The notes: generated by a model from the sequence alone, not told the origin. Numbered from the stretch's first letter, positions 21,418 through 31,262 are shown. The stretch: 64,000 nucleotides of DNA from DASZRZ01 sp963732925 (GCA_963732925.1 CAVTBJ010000005.1:186001-250000); one strand, 5' to 3'. Numbers and translations are program-made.

Positions 21418-22866
21418 TCAGCGGCCCGCGGTGGGCAGCGCCGCGGCCGATTCGCTGACGAACGCCTCGGACTGCGCCAGAATCTTCCCCACCAACTCCG
21501 GAGAAGCGGCCTCCGAGTAGATGCGCAGCAAGGGTTCCGTCCCCGAAGCCCGCAATAGCACCCAGGCCTGCGCTCCATTGCCATGGTCGGGAGCATCGAG
21601 AAACAGCTTGATGCCGTCCAGGTCTTCTTTGCGCAGGACCTGGAACTCTCCCAATCTGGAAGTCTCCCGCGATTCGGCGCGGCGAATGGCAGCGTACTTG
21701 ACCTCGTCGGGAACGTGCAAATCGCTGCGGCCATAATAGTGCTCGCCAAACTCGCGCTGCAGATGCTCCACCAACTGGCCCAGGGTTTTGCCGCTGTCGG
21801 CCATGGCATTGCAAAGCAGCAGCGCGTTCAAAGTGCCGTCGCGCTCCGGCAGGTGGCGGGGAATGCCGATCCCGCCCGACTCCTCGCCCCCGATCAGAAC
21901 CTCTTTGCCAGAGAGCACCACGTCGCACACATACTTGAAGCCGATGCCGTGCTCGATCAATTCGCGGCCATAGCGCTGGGCAATGCGGTCGAGCATGCAG
22001 GTGGTATTGAAGGCGCGCGTAACCGCTCCCGACCACTTCTTATATTCCAGCAGCCACCATAGCAGGATGGCGTAACACTTGTGCGCGTCCACAAAGCTGC
22101 CATCCTCGGCGACCGCGCCAATGCGGTCAGCATCGCCGTCCACTGCGAACCCGGCATGGCAGCCTTCGCGCATGACCGTTTCCTGCAGCTTGGACACGTG
22201 GGGAAGGATGGGCTCGGGATTGATCCCCGGGAACAGCGGATTGATGTCACTGCGAATCTCTACGCAGTTCACCCCGCGCGCCCGCAGGATTTTGCCAGCC
22301 AGCAGCCGTCCCGCTCCGTGCATGTAATCAAGAGCGATTTTGAAGCGGGTCTTGCCGATGGCTCCCCCGTCGGCGAACCTGGCAATCGCCTCCACGTAGG
22401 GAGTCTTGAAGTCCATCGCATGCACGTGCGCGGGACCACCCTTGGGCATGGCGCCGGTGCGAACTTCCGCCTCGATCTGCTTTACTACCGAAGGCCGCGC
22501 CGAGCCGCCAAACTTTTCCTTGAACTTCACGCCATTCCAGTTCCAGGGATTGTGGCTGGAGGTAATGGCCACGCCTCCCGCGGTGCCCAGATGCTTGGCA
22601 AGATAGGAAATCGCCGGCGTGGGAATGCAGTCATCCGAAAGCCGCACCGGAATGCCAGCGCCGGCAAGAACCTCGGCGAGAGCTTCGGCGAAGCGCCGCG
22701 AGCCGAAGCGGGTATCGTAGCCAACCAGCAGTCCGCGGCTGGCGTCCTCGTGCTGCAGAACATAGGAGGCGACGCCGCCGGCCACGCGGCGCACATTTTC
22801 AAAGGTATAGTCCTCGGCAATGATGCCCCGCCACCCATCCGTGCCAAACTTGATCTCTGTAGCCAT
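21418..22866 (-). CDS. Phosphoglucomutase/phosphomannomutase-family enzyme
   Basis: Interconverts hexose 1- and 6-phosphates; next to manC and manA it probably supplies mannose 1-phosphate. The four-domain alpha-D-phosphohexomutase signature is clear. FGTDGWRG lies near the N-terminus. The phosphoserine loop TSSHNPW has Ser104 as catalytic residue. DGDADRIGAV is the Mg2+ loop, GGEESGG the sugar-binding loop and RASGTEPLLRIY the phosphate-binding loop. 482 residues is within family range. It starts nine bases from the manC stop, in the same operon. Preference for glucose or mannose cannot be read from the sequence, so no symbol is given. Confidence 0.92.
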   Translation of the reverse strand: MATEIKFGTDGWRGIIAEDYTFENVRRVAGGVASYVLQHEDASRGLLVGYDTRFGSRRFAEALAEVLAGAGIPVRLSDDCIPTPAISYLAKHLGTAGGVAITSSHNPWNWNGVKFKEKFGGSARPSVVKQIEAEVRTGAMPKGGPAHVHAMDFKTPYVEAIARFADGGAIGKTRFKIALDYMHGAGRLLAGKILRARGVNCVEIRSDINPLFPGINPEPILPHVSKLQETVMREGCHAGFAVDGDADRIGAVAEDGSFVDAHKCYAILLWWLLEYKKWSGAVTRAFNTTCMLDRIAQRYGRELIEHGIGFKYVCDVVLSGKEVLIGGEESGGIGIPRHLPERDGTLNALLLCNAMADSGKTLGQLVEHLQREFGEHYYGRSDLHVPDEVKYAAIRRAESRETSRLGEFQVLRKEDLDGIKLFLDAPDHGNGAQAWVLLRASGTEPLLRIYSEAASPELVGKILAQSEAFVSESAAALPTAGR

Positions 22867-22874
22867 CAGGTCCG

Positions 22875-23984
22875 CTAAACCAGCTTCGTAAGCTTCTTTT
22901 CGTCGAGATACTTCACCACTTTGCCCACGTCCTGCGCCCGTTCCCGCGTGGTGATGAGCAAAGCGTCTTCGGTCTCGACTACCACCAAGTCTTTGACTCC
23001 GACTGCGGCCACGAACTTGCCTGGAGCGTAAACATAATTACCTTCCGCATTGAGGATAAAGCTCTTTTCACCGGCAATAATGTTGGCTCCATCCTTCCCC
23101 CCATTTCGATGCTCGTAGAGCGCCGCCCACGACCCCAGATCGTTCCAGGCAAACTCGGCTGGCAGGCAGTACAGGTTGGAGCGGTTCTCGCCGCGCGCGG
23201 AACGCGGTTCCAGCACGGCATAATCCACGCTGATGTTTTCGCACTTGGGATAGAGACGCGCCAACGTGCTCTCAAACTTGCGGCTGCCGTAGCTGGCTGC
23301 AATCTCCTCCAGGAAATTGGCGCTGCGGGGCAGATATTCGTGCAGAGCCTCGGTCAGCGTGCGCGCGCTCCAGACAAACATGCCGCTGTTCCAGCAGTAA
23401 TTGCCCGCGTTCAGGAACTGTTGCGCGGTGGGCACGTCAGGCTTCTCCGTGAAGCGCCGGACACGGCAGATATTGTCTGGCAACTGCTCGCCGCCTTCTA
23501 TATATCCATAACCGGTTTCGGGACGCGTGGGACTGATGCCCATGACCACGATATAGCCATCTTCCACGGCCAGGCGTGCCGCCTGCTGCACCTGCCGGCG
23601 AAAGCGCGCTGCATTCTGGATGGAATGGTCGGAGGGAAACAGTCCCAGCACCGCGCCCGGGTCGCGTCGCAGCAGCAGAAACGCGGCCAGGCCGATGGCT
23701 GCAGCCGTGTTACGGCCTGCAGGCTCCGCCACGATCTGCTTGCGAGGCAGGCCGGGAAGCTGGCGCGCGATGCCGTCGCGCAGATCCTGATTGGTGATAA
23801 CCCAGAAATTTTCCCGGGGCGCCAGAGGCAGCAGGCGGTCCACCGTCTGCTGGATCATGGTCTTGTCGCCATCCAGGGCCAGCATCTGCTTGGCGCGGCG
23901 CTTGCGGCTCAGCGGCCAGAAGCGCGTGCCGCGGCCTCCAGCGAGGATCACGGGATAAAAGCGAATTTTGGGCAAGAGTCTCAA
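22875..23984 (-). CDS. manC: Mannose-1-phosphate guanylyltransferase
   Basis: Makes GDP-mannose for surface polysaccharides. The nucleotidyltransferase signature PVILAGGRGTRFWPLSR is at residues 12-28, the conserved FPSDHSI at about 115, and TEKPDVPTAQQFL and YCWNSGMFVW follow. The 369-residue length shows the short, monofunctional type without the C-terminal isomerase domain; that activity is encoded separately by the adjacent manA. It lies between manA and the phosphomutase. Confidence 0.93.
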   Translation of the reverse strand: MRLLPKIRFYPVILAGGRGTRFWPLSRKRRAKQMLALDGDKTMIQQTVDRLLPLAPRENFWVITNQDLRDGIARQLPGLPRKQIVAEPAGRNTAAAIGLAAFLLLRRDPGAVLGLFPSDHSIQNAARFRRQVQQAARLAVEDGYIVVMGISPTRPETGYGYIEGGEQLPDNICRVRRFTEKPDVPTAQQFLNAGNYCWNSGMFVWSARTLTEALHEYLPRSANFLEEIAASYGSRKFESTLARLYPKCENISVDYAVLEPRSARGENRSNLYCLPAEFAWNDLGSWAALYEHRNGGKDGANIIAGEKSFILNAEGNYVYAPGKFVAAVGVKDLVVVETEDALLITTRERAQDVGKVVKYLDEKKLTKLV

Positions 23985-24023
23985 ATTCCGAATTTCAAGT
24001 TCGTAAGTCTCAACTTTTTAAGT

Positions 24024-24998
24024 TCATTCGAACAATTGCGCGACAGGCTCAGGGACGTTCCCCGCCGGAACCTTTGCCCAGAATACTTCCATCTCCCACT
24101 GCGGGCGGACGCGAAACGCGCCCACCCACGCCGGAACCACCACGGCTTCTCCGCGAGCAAACGCCACCGGATCGCCTCCCGGCCACTCGATCACGCCGCA
24201 ACCTTGGAGCGCAACCAGGCAGCTTGCGGCAGTTTGCGAACCGGGCTGAAATGCGAACTCTTCCTTTTCGATGCGAACCTGGAAGCACGGGGACTCCACC
24301 AGCAACCGGCTCGTCCCGCTGCCTCCCTGATGCTTCACTTTCCCCGCGTGGGTGCGTTCCTTCACCGCCGCCAGGCCCTGTTCAATATGCAACTCACGAG
24401 GACGTCCATAGTCGTAGAGCCGGAAGGTTGTGTCAGAATTCTGCTGGGCTTCGATCAGAACCGAGCCTCCGCCGATGGCATGGACCGTGCCCGCATCCAC
24501 GTAAATCAGCTCGCCGGGATGGACGTCCAGCCAGTTGAGCACTTGTTCGGCGCGGGTTTCGCGAATGGCACGCTCTAGTTCCGCTTTGCGGATGCCTGGT
24601 TTGAGACCAAGCGCCACCTGGGCCCCGGGGCGCGATTGCAGCACGTACCAGCACTCCGTCTTGCCGCAGGGCTCGCCAAGAGCGCGGGCTCCTTCATCAT
24701 CGGGATGCACCTGCACCGAAAGCTTTTCGCGCGGAAAAAGAAATTTCACCAGCAGCGGGAAGCGGTCCGGCAATGGCGCTGTCTGGCCGACCAGGTCGCG
24801 GCCGAACTGACAAGCCAAATCTCCCAGGGATGTTCCGGCGAGAAAACCGTTCGCAACTTGGCAGGCATCGCCGGTGAGCCAGACCTCACCGATGGCCTCA
24901 TCTCCCGGACACTCGGCGTACAGGGGAGACAGGTCGCGCGTACCCCAGATGCGCTGGTGGAACTCGGGGAGGATCCGCAGTGGGTAGAGAGTCGGCAT
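24024..24998 (-). CDS. manA: Mannose-6-phosphate isomerase, class I
   Basis: Converts fructose 6-phosphate to mannose 6-phosphate, the first step towards GDP-mannose. It is a cupin-fold zinc enzyme: QVHPDDEGA carries metal ligands, GKTECWYVL the conserved glutamate, DAGTVHAIGGG another ligand segment and QQNSDTTFRLYDY the substrate region. Its length of 324 residues is like the short bacterial enzymes. It is first of the three mannose genes, 39 bases upstream of manC. Confidence 0.94.
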   Translation of the reverse strand: MPTLYPLRILPEFHQRIWGTRDLSPLYAECPGDEAIGEVWLTGDACQVANGFLAGTSLGDLACQFGRDLVGQTAPLPDRFPLLVKFLFPREKLSVQVHPDDEGARALGEPCGKTECWYVLQSRPGAQVALGLKPGIRKAELERAIRETRAEQVLNWLDVHPGELIYVDAGTVHAIGGGSVLIEAQQNSDTTFRLYDYGRPRELHIEQGLAAVKERTHAGKVKHQGGSGTSRLLVESPCFQVRIEKEEFAFQPGSQTAASCLVALQGCGVIEWPGGDPVAFARGEAVVVPAWVGAFRVRPQWEMEVFWAKVPAGNVPEPVAQLFE

Positions 24999-25021
24999 CG
25001 CTCGTCATGAATTCCGGCCCC

Positions 25022-26218
25022 TTACAAGCTTCCGAACCACTCCCGCATGCGCTGGATGCCGCGGTCGATCTCCCCGGCGGACGTGGCATAAGACACGCGA
25101 ATATTCTCTTCCGTGCCAAATGCCTCTCCGGGAACCGCAACCACCTTGGCCTCATGGAGCAGGCGGTGGGCCACGTCGGCGGGAGACTTCACTCCGCCGC
25201 GTCCCAGAAACGCCGAGATGTTAGGAAAGGCGTAAAACGCTCCTTCCGGCATATTGCAGCGCATGCCCGGAATCGAGCGCAGGCCCTCCACAACGTGGTT
25301 GCGCAGGTCAATATATTCGCGGCGCATCTGTTCCACGCAATCCTGCGAGCCGTTCAGGGCCGCAATTGCGGCCTTCTGCACGATCGAAGTGGGATTCGAG
25401 GTGCACTGGCTCTGCAGCTTCTGCACGGCGGAAACGATGGGCGCAGGCGCCAGGGCATATCCCAGCCGCCATCCTGTCATGGAGTACGTCTTCGACAACG
25501 AGCCCAGAATGAGCAGGTGTTCCTTGGCCTCGGTGAGCGAACCCGCGGAGAAGCGCTTCCCGGTGTAGTCGAGGTACACGTAGCACTCGTCGGAGAGCAC
25601 ATAGATTCCGCGCCGGTGCGCCATGCGAACGATGTTCGTCATGTCCTCGGGGCGGATCACCGCGCCCGAGGGATTGTTGGGCGAATTGAGAATAATGACC
25701 TTGGTCCGGGGAGTGACCGCCTGCTCCACCATTTCGGCAGTCACCGCGAAGCCGTTCTCCTCTTTGCTCTGCACGAACACCGGGACGCCCCCGGCATAAC
25801 GCACGATGTCCTTGAACGAAACCCAGTAGGGCACGGGAATAATCACTTCGTCGCCATGGTCCACCAGCACCTGGATCAGGTTGAACAAGGCATGCTTGCC
25901 GCCGGTGCCGGCAATGGACTCCTCGCGGCGGTAGTCGGAACCGAAGTCAGCGGCATGGCGCTGGACGATGGCGTCGCGCAGCTCGGGGATGCCGGCCACC
26001 GGGGTATAGCGCGTAAAGTTGCCCTGAATGGCCGCAATGGCCGCATCCTTGATGTGCTGCGGAGTATGGAAATGCGGCTCGCCTGCTCCAAAGTCGACCA
26101 GGTCGGCCCCGGCGGAGCGCAGCTTGGCGGCTTCCGCCACAACGGCCATGGTGGCCGAAACTTCTATGCGGTTAATGCGATCCGTCAGCTTGACTGCAGG
26201 TTGGGTAGCGACTGCCAT
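25022..26218 (-). CDS. Class I pyridoxal-phosphate aminotransferase (aspartate aminotransferase-like)
   Basis: Fold-type I aminotransferase of about 398 residues. The pyridoxal-phosphate lysine is in LGSLSKTYSMTGWRLGY. The NSPNNPSGA segment and the C-terminal arginine in NIRVSYATS complete the active site. The pattern is that of the AspB/subgroup I-gamma enzymes that act on aspartate and sometimes prephenate. The start at 26218 (MAVATQPAVKL) follows an ACAGGA site at proper spacing; a longer frame upstream lacks one. It lies 23 bases upstream of manA but is functionally unrelated. Confidence 0.9.
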   Translation of the reverse strand: MAVATQPAVKLTDRINRIEVSATMAVVAEAAKLRSAGADLVDFGAGEPHFHTPQHIKDAAIAAIQGNFTRYTPVAGIPELRDAIVQRHAADFGSDYRREESIAGTGGKHALFNLIQVLVDHGDEVIIPVPYWVSFKDIVRYAGGVPVFVQSKEENGFAVTAEMVEQAVTPRTKVIILNSPNNPSGAVIRPEDMTNIVRMAHRRGIYVLSDECYVYLDYTGKRFSAGSLTEAKEHLLILGSLSKTYSMTGWRLGYALAPAPIVSAVQKLQSQCTSNPTSIVQKAAIAALNGSQDCVEQMRREYIDLRNHVVEGLRSIPGMRCNMPEGAFYAFPNISAFLGRGGVKSPADVAHRLLHEAKVVAVPGEAFGTEENIRVSYATSAGEIDRGIQRMREWFGSL

Positions 26219-26377
26219 GCAATTTTTCCTGTGCTGTTTCCGAGACAGGCCGTGAGTTTGCCCTTCCACCCCAGCGCGCGCAAAATCGGCAGGCGCGGGG
26301 GACCCTGGCGGATCTGGCCAGCGGGCGGCCCATCTCTCCTTGGTTATCCTAAATGCAAGAGAGGCAAACGGAAAAGG

Positions 26378-26911
26378 CTACTTTCGCGGTCGCACCGGCT
26401 TGGCAGCCGGAGGAGCTAAGGCCAGCCGCGGCGGGAACTTGCTGCGCAGCCGCTTTTCCACCAGGTCGGGAATCAGCCCCTGAACCGACCCTCCCAGCCT
26501 CACAATTTCCTTCACCAGCCGCGAGCTGACGTAAGAATAGGCCTCCGCCGGCATCATGAACACGGTCTCGATCCTCGGGCTGAGCTTGCGGTTCATCAGC
26601 GCCATCTGCAGCTCGTATTCGTAGTCGCTGACGGCGCGGATGCCGCGCAGAAGAATGCGCGCGTTCGCCCGCTCCGCATACTCCACCAGCAGGCCCTCGA
26701 AGGTATCGACGCGCACGTTGGAATAGGACGAGGTCGCCTCTTCCAGCATCTCGCGCCGCTCTTCCACCGTGAACAGCGGGTTCTTCTCCGGATTTCGCAG
26801 AATCGCCACCACCAGCTCGCCGAAAATGCGGCTGCCGCGACCGATCAGGTCGAGATGACCGTTGGTCAGCGGGTCGAACGATCCAGGATAGATGGCGGTG
26901 ACGTGCTTCAA
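26378..26911 (-). CDS. coaD: Phosphopantetheine adenylyltransferase
   Basis: Fourth step of coenzyme A synthesis: transfers AMP to 4'-phosphopantetheine. The nucleotidyltransferase motif YPGSFDPLTNGHLDLI, the LLRGIRAVSDYEYELQMA segment and the C-terminal VSSRLVKEI motif are all present. It is 177 residues, slightly longer than most because of a basic, proline-rich tail (PPAAKPVRPRK). Confidence 0.96.
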   Translation of the reverse strand: MKHVTAIYPGSFDPLTNGHLDLIGRGSRIFGELVVAILRNPEKNPLFTVEERREMLEEATSSYSNVRVDTFEGLLVEYAERANARILLRGIRAVSDYEYELQMALMNRKLSPRIETVFMMPAEAYSYVSSRLVKEIVRLGGSVQGLIPDLVEKRLRSKFPPRLALAPPAAKPVRPRK

Positions 26912-27058
26912 TCGGCCTCAGTCAGGTCTTAACCCGGGAGGCGGAATTGTAAGCGGATTGCAGCGGGGTCTGCAAATTGATTCGGCGGCGGTCAACCGCC
27001 CGTGAATTTGTAGTCTGCCGAGTCCGCTTGCCGCAAACTTCGTTCCGTTTAGGCTTTC

Positions 27059-27460
27059 CTACCAACGATATCCGCAGTTCAGGCACTCGCGGGCGGATAT
27101 TCTCATGGAAACCGCCCCCAGCGAGCACGATGGGCACGTCTCTGATGTGGCCGACGCACGGGATTCCAAGTCTTCTTTATCTGCCCCTTCGGGTCCTTCG
27201 GGCCCTTCGTCTCCATCGGCGAGCAGTTCCTTGGCATCCGCTGAATCCGCCTCCCGCAGCAATTCCTCGGCGGAGTCAATATCGCGCCGCCGCACCTGCA
27301 GGCAGACCCCGCCCAGGGCCCCGGCAAAACAGGAATGGTGACTGGCCGTAACCTGATTGGCGACAAAGCATGGAATCCCGGCGCTCTCCAGAAATCCGTG
27401 CACCACCTGGGCTTCCCCCAGGAAGTGAAAGCGGCGAATCGTGACCAGGTCATTTTCCAT
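27059..27460 (-). CDS. DUF2007-type protein with C-terminal zinc-ribbon-like cysteines
   Basis: 133 residues from ATG 27460 (MENDLVTIRRF). The N-terminal half fits the DUF2007 putative signal-transducing family: FHFLGEAQVVHGFLESAGIPCFV, then GGVCLQVRRRDIDSAEELL. An acidic glycine/glutamate linker follows. The last 30 residues hold CPSC and CLNC pairs that could bind zinc. A TTG start four codons earlier is possible. The function is unknown. Confidence 0.72.
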   Translation of the reverse strand: MENDLVTIRRFHFLGEAQVVHGFLESAGIPCFVANQVTASHHSCFAGALGGVCLQVRRRDIDSAEELLREADSADAKELLADGDEGPEGPEGADKEDLESRASATSETCPSCSLGAVSMRISARECLNCGYRW

Positions 27461-27490
27461 GGCGTACCACAACCGAACAGCAGACCGGCG

Positions 27491-27868
27491 CTAGGCCAGC
27501 GCGATCACGTCGATTTCCACCAGCATGTTGCGCGGCAATTTCGCTACCTCGACCGTGGAGCGGGCGGGAGGGTCCATCTTGAAAAACTGCGCGTAGACCT
27601 GATTCATGCCGTCGAAATCGCTAATGTTCTTCAAATAGACAGTTGCCTTCACCACCTTCTCCAGGCTGCTGCCGGCGCTCTCCAGGATGGCCGTAATGTT
27701 CCTGAGAGCGCGCTCGGTCTGGGCGCTGACATCGCCCTGGAGCAGTTGTCCATTGGCAGGGTCAACCGCGACCTGCCCGGCCAGAAACAGAAAGCCACCC
27801 GCCTTGATCGCCTGCGAGTAGGCGCCAATCGCCTTGGGAGCCTTGTCAGTGGAAATAACTTCGCGCAT
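27491..27868 (-). CDS. ridA: RidA-family enamine/imine deaminase
   Basis: Hydrolyses reactive 2-aminoacrylate-type intermediates from pyridoxal enzymes. The start at 27868 (MREVISTDKAPKAIG) is preceded by GGAGG. Family landmarks are GAYSQAIKAGGFLFLAGQVA, the TERALRNITAILESAGSSLEKVVKATVYL region, and the catalytic arginine in PPARSTVEVAKLPRNMLVEID. At 125 residues it has standard length. It lies 60 bases downstream of rel. Confidence 0.94.
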   Translation of the reverse strand: MREVISTDKAPKAIGAYSQAIKAGGFLFLAGQVAVDPANGQLLQGDVSAQTERALRNITAILESAGSSLEKVVKATVYLKNISDFDGMNQVYAQFFKMDPPARSTVEVAKLPRNMLVEIDVIALA

Positions 27869-27928
27869 GAATCCTCCGCGGTTCAGAATGAGAACAGCAA
27901 ACAACGATTCTATCGAAAGGCGCTCCCC

Positions 27929-30144
27929 TCAGCTCTTCTGCACCCGCTGTACGTCGTGCACGCCGGGAATTTTGCGGACTCCGGTAATGATGCGCTGCAG
28001 ATGGCTGACATCGTTGATGTCGAGCACGATGTCGATGCTGGCCTGGGTGTTGCCGGTGCGGGCTTCAATGTTGCGGATGTTGCTGTTCTCGTCGCTGATC
28101 AGTGAAGTAATCTGTTTCAGCATTCCATAGCGGTCGTCGCAAGCCACCACCAGCTTGACCGAGTACGGAAGCGCTTCCTCGCCCTTCTCCGCGCGCGACC
28201 ATTCCACGGCGATGCGCCGATCGGATTCATACATCAGGTTTTCCACATTGGGGCATGTCTTGGAATGCACCGCGACACCTTTGCCGCGGGTGACGTAGCC
28301 CACGATTTCCTCGCCCCGAATGGGATTGCAGCAGCGCGCGCGGTACACCAGCAGATCGTCCGCCCCGCGAACCTTGATGGCGCCGCTCTGCCGCCACCGA
28401 AGACGCGCCGCACCACGCTGCTCAACCCGCCCGGCTTGGCTTCGCCGTCACCGGCTTCCGGCTGCGATTCGCCCTGGGGCGCCAGGCGTCCCACCACCTT
28501 GCGGGAGGAGACCTTGCCGTAGCCAATCGCGGCCAACAGGTCGTCCAGCCGTCCCAGTCCGTACTCGGAGGCAATCTTTTCCAGCTCTTCCGGCTTCACA
28601 TCTTTCAGCGGCACTCGGTACTTGCGCGATTCCTTTTCGATCAGCTTGCGCCCGATCTCGATCGCACGCTCGCGCTGGTGCACATTCAGCCAGTGCCGGA
28701 TCTTCTGCCGTGCCCGTGAGGACTTCACCAGCGCCAGCCAGTCGCGGCTGGGATGGTGATTCGGCTGGGTAACAATCTCCACAATGTCGCCCGAGCGCAG
28801 CCGGTAACGCAGTGGGACCATGCGTCCGTTCACCTTCGCCCCCACGCAGGTGTCTCCCACCTGGGTGTGGATGGCGTAGGCAAAATCAATGGGCGTGGCC
28901 TCCCGCGGCAGCACCACCACTTTTCCCTTCGGAGTGAAGGTGTAGACCTCTTCCGGATACAGGTCGACCTTCAGGGTAGAAAGGAATTCGCTGGGATCGG
29001 CCATCTCCCGCTGCCAGTCCACCAGTTGCCGCAGCCAGGTAAGCTTCTGCTCGTCGCGCGCCGAAACCGGTCCGTCCTTGTATTTCCAGTGGGCGGCAAT
29101 ACCTTCCTCGGCCATTTTGTGCATCTCCTCGGTGCGGATCTGCACCTCGAAGGGCGTCCCGTTTTCCGCGATGACCGAGGTATGCAGCGACTGGTAAAAG
29201 TTGGGACGCGGCATGGCAATGTGGTCCTTGATGCGCCCCGAAACCGGCCGCCACAGGTTGTGGATGATGCCCAGCGTTGCGTAGCAATCCTGGACGGAGT
29301 TTGTAATCACGCGAACGGCAAGCAGGTCGTAAACCTGGTCCACGTTGATGCGCTGCCGCTGCAGCTTCAGGTAAATGCTGTAAAGGCGCTTGATGCGGCT
29401 CTCCACGCGAGCTTGGATCGCCGCCTCTTTCAGTTGCTGGCGGATTCTGGTTTCAATCTGCGCCAGAAACTGCTCGCCTTGCTTGCGGCGGGCTTCCACG
29501 GCGTCCCGCACCTGCTGGTAGGCTACGGGATCCACGTAGGGAAAGGCCAGGTCTTCGAGTTCGCCGCGAATCTTTCCCATGCCCAGCCGATGGGCGATGG
29601 GCGCATAAATTTCGAGGGTCTCTTTGGCAATCTGCTCCTGGCGCGCGGGCGGCAGGTGCTCCAGCGTGCGCATATTGTGCAGCCGGTCGGCCAGCTTGAT
29701 CAGGACCACGCGGATGTCGTCCACCATGGCCAGCATCATCTTGCGCAGGTTCTCCGCCTGCCGGTCTTCGCGGCTGGCGAAATTGATCTTGCTGATCTTG
29801 GTGACGCCCTCGACGATCAGCGCGACCTGCTCCCCGAACTCGCGCTTGATCTCATCGATAGTGAGACTGGTGTCTTCCACGGCGTCGTGCAGCAGGCCAG
29901 CGGCAATGGACACCGGGTCGAGCTTGATCTCCGCCAGCACCGACGCCACTGCCAGCGGATGAACCAGGTAGGGTTCGCCGGAAGCCCGCACCTGCCCGCG
30001 ATGATGGCGCAACGAAAACTCGTATGCCTTGCGGATGAGAGTGAGATCGTCGTTGGGACGGTAGGCCTCAACCTGCTTGATCAGGTCGCGGAAGCGCGTG
30101 ATGCGCAGCACATTGGTCGCGATTTGTTGCCGCAGGGTCGCCAT
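27929..30144 (-). CDS. rel: RelA/SpoT-type bifunctional (p)ppGpp synthetase/hydrolase, frameshifted
   Basis: Stringent-response enzyme that makes and degrades (p)ppGpp. Domains in order are the HD hydrolase (HHRGQ, LLHDAVEDT; hydrolase likely active), the synthetase (IKRLYSIYLKLQ, YQSLHTSVI), TGS (FTPKGKVVVLP), the helical region, then a zinc-finger/ACT tail. The frame breaks near 28385. In the next frame GAIKVRGADDLLVYRARCCNPIRG and the ACT domain continue to the stop at 27929. One base restores a protein of about 738 residues, normal for Rel. Loss of the C-terminal regulatory part would alter control of synthesis, so the break matters if real. An indel error is likelier. Confidence 0.93.
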
Positions 30145-30347
30145 TTACAAGGCTCCCTCGCTTGCGAGTTGGGGTCGCGCTATGGGCACACGTTCCGGTT
30201 GGGAAGACAACCCTGCCGTCCGCCGCGCGTTTGCCATCCTGAACGCGACGGTTCGGAGCGAGCATGCGAGGGTCGCACTCGCCATGTTTAATTATAGGCC
30301 CACGGGTTTCGATTCCCCAGAGCCTCTCCTCCGACGGACGGACGGCC
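30145..30347. other. Short spacer between rel and the MBL gene
   Basis: About 200 bases upstream of rel and downstream of the MBL gene. It contains an AATTATAGG stretch near 30290 that could be a -10 region for rel, without a clear -35. No gene or hairpin is supported. Confidence 0.3.
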
Positions 30348-31262
30348 TCAGGCGGCGCGCCTCATCCACCCTACGCAGCCTTCCAGCCGCCCATGCATTT
30401 CCTGGGCGGGAGCGTAGCCAATCCGGCCGTGCCCGGGCAGCACCCACTCGAAGTGGTAGGAGAGCAGCTTCTCCATGGATCGGGTCTGCTCCGGCCAGGA
30501 ATACCAGCAGGCATTGCGGAAGGCGATCAGCGTACGCTTCTCCGGGCTCCAGGCCAGGTGATCGCCGGTAAACAGCACCTGATCTCGATACAGCAGGACG
30601 ACGTGCCCGCGGGTGTGTCCTGGAGTGGGAATGGCCAGCAGGTCGCGGTCAAAACGCACCGGCTCGGAGCCCGCCAGAACCTGCTCAATCCCCAGCCGCT
30701 CGGCTCCGTCCGCCTGATGCATCACCCGCGGGCAGCCGAAGTGGGCAGCGAACTTCGCATGGTCGGCAATGTCGTCGCGATGGGAAAGGAACATCAGGCG
30801 CACGCCTCCCATCTGCTCGATCTTGCGCACCAGAGGAGCCGTGAAGCGGGGAGAATCCACCAGCACGTTGCCCCCGTCCGCTTCCCCGCGAACCATCAGG
30901 TAGCTCCAGGCCCCGAAGCTCGATTCCGACGTAAATCCGCAGAAATAGACGTTCTCCAGCGACCCGGAGTGGCTTCCCTCCGACCCGGTCACGGCTATCC
31001 TGGCGGGGAATGCCGCCACTCCGGGTTTGGCGCTCCGGCCCAGCATGCTGCCGATCGATGCCGTAGGACACGCCACCAGCGCCATCAGCGCCCGGTGCAC
31101 CTCCCCGGGGTTCGATGGCTGGTGATACACGCTGCTCTGCTCGCCATGGTCTCGGAAAATGGCAGGCGCAATCTGGCGGCAGGCGTCACAGTCGATGCAC
31201 GACGAGTCCACGTAGAATTCGCCTTCAACGTTCTCCGGCAGGCGTTTCGAGGGCTGGGCCAC
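30348..31262 (-). CDS. Ferredoxin-domain/metallo-beta-lactamase-fold fusion protein
   Basis: About 304 residues. The N-terminal ~70 residues are a small ferredoxin-like domain with CIDCDACRQIAPAIF and a later VACPTASIG, which could hold one [4Fe-4S] or [3Fe-4S] cluster. The rest is an MBL-fold hydrolase domain with histidines in SHRDDIADH (an SHxxDxxDH-type metal motif), PTPGHTRGH, FTGDHLAW and LPGHGR. The start is uncertain: no ATG precedes the ferredoxin part, and GTG at 31262 (VAQPSKRLPEN) is the best choice. Ferredoxin-MBL fusions are known in cyanobacteria and plants, but no activity is established to my knowledge. VKOR is divergent. Confidence 0.8.
   Translation of the reverse strand: MAQPSKRLPENVEGEFYVDSSCIDCDACRQIAPAIFRDHGEQSSVYHQPSNPGEVHRALMALVACPTASIGSMLGRSAKPGVAAFPARIAVTGSEGSHSGSLENVYFCGFTSESSFGAWSYLMVRGEADGGNVLVDSPRFTAPLVRKIEQMGGVRLMFLSHRDDIADHAKFAAHFGCPRVMHQADGAERLGIEQVLAGSEPVRFDRDLLAIPTPGHTRGHVVLLYRDQVLFTGDHLAWSPEKRTLIAFRNACWYSWPEQTRSMEKLLSYHFEWVLPGHGRIGYAPAQEMHGRLEGCVGWMRRAA

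Noticed and set aside
20612..22036. Open frame of 474 codons on the minus strand
   Set aside because: It crosses both the M48 protease and phosphomutase genes in another frame; those two have clear catalytic motifs.
28753..30291. Open frame of 512 codons on the plus strand
   Set aside because: Antisense to rel; no domain or ribosome site, and the composition is that of a shadow frame.
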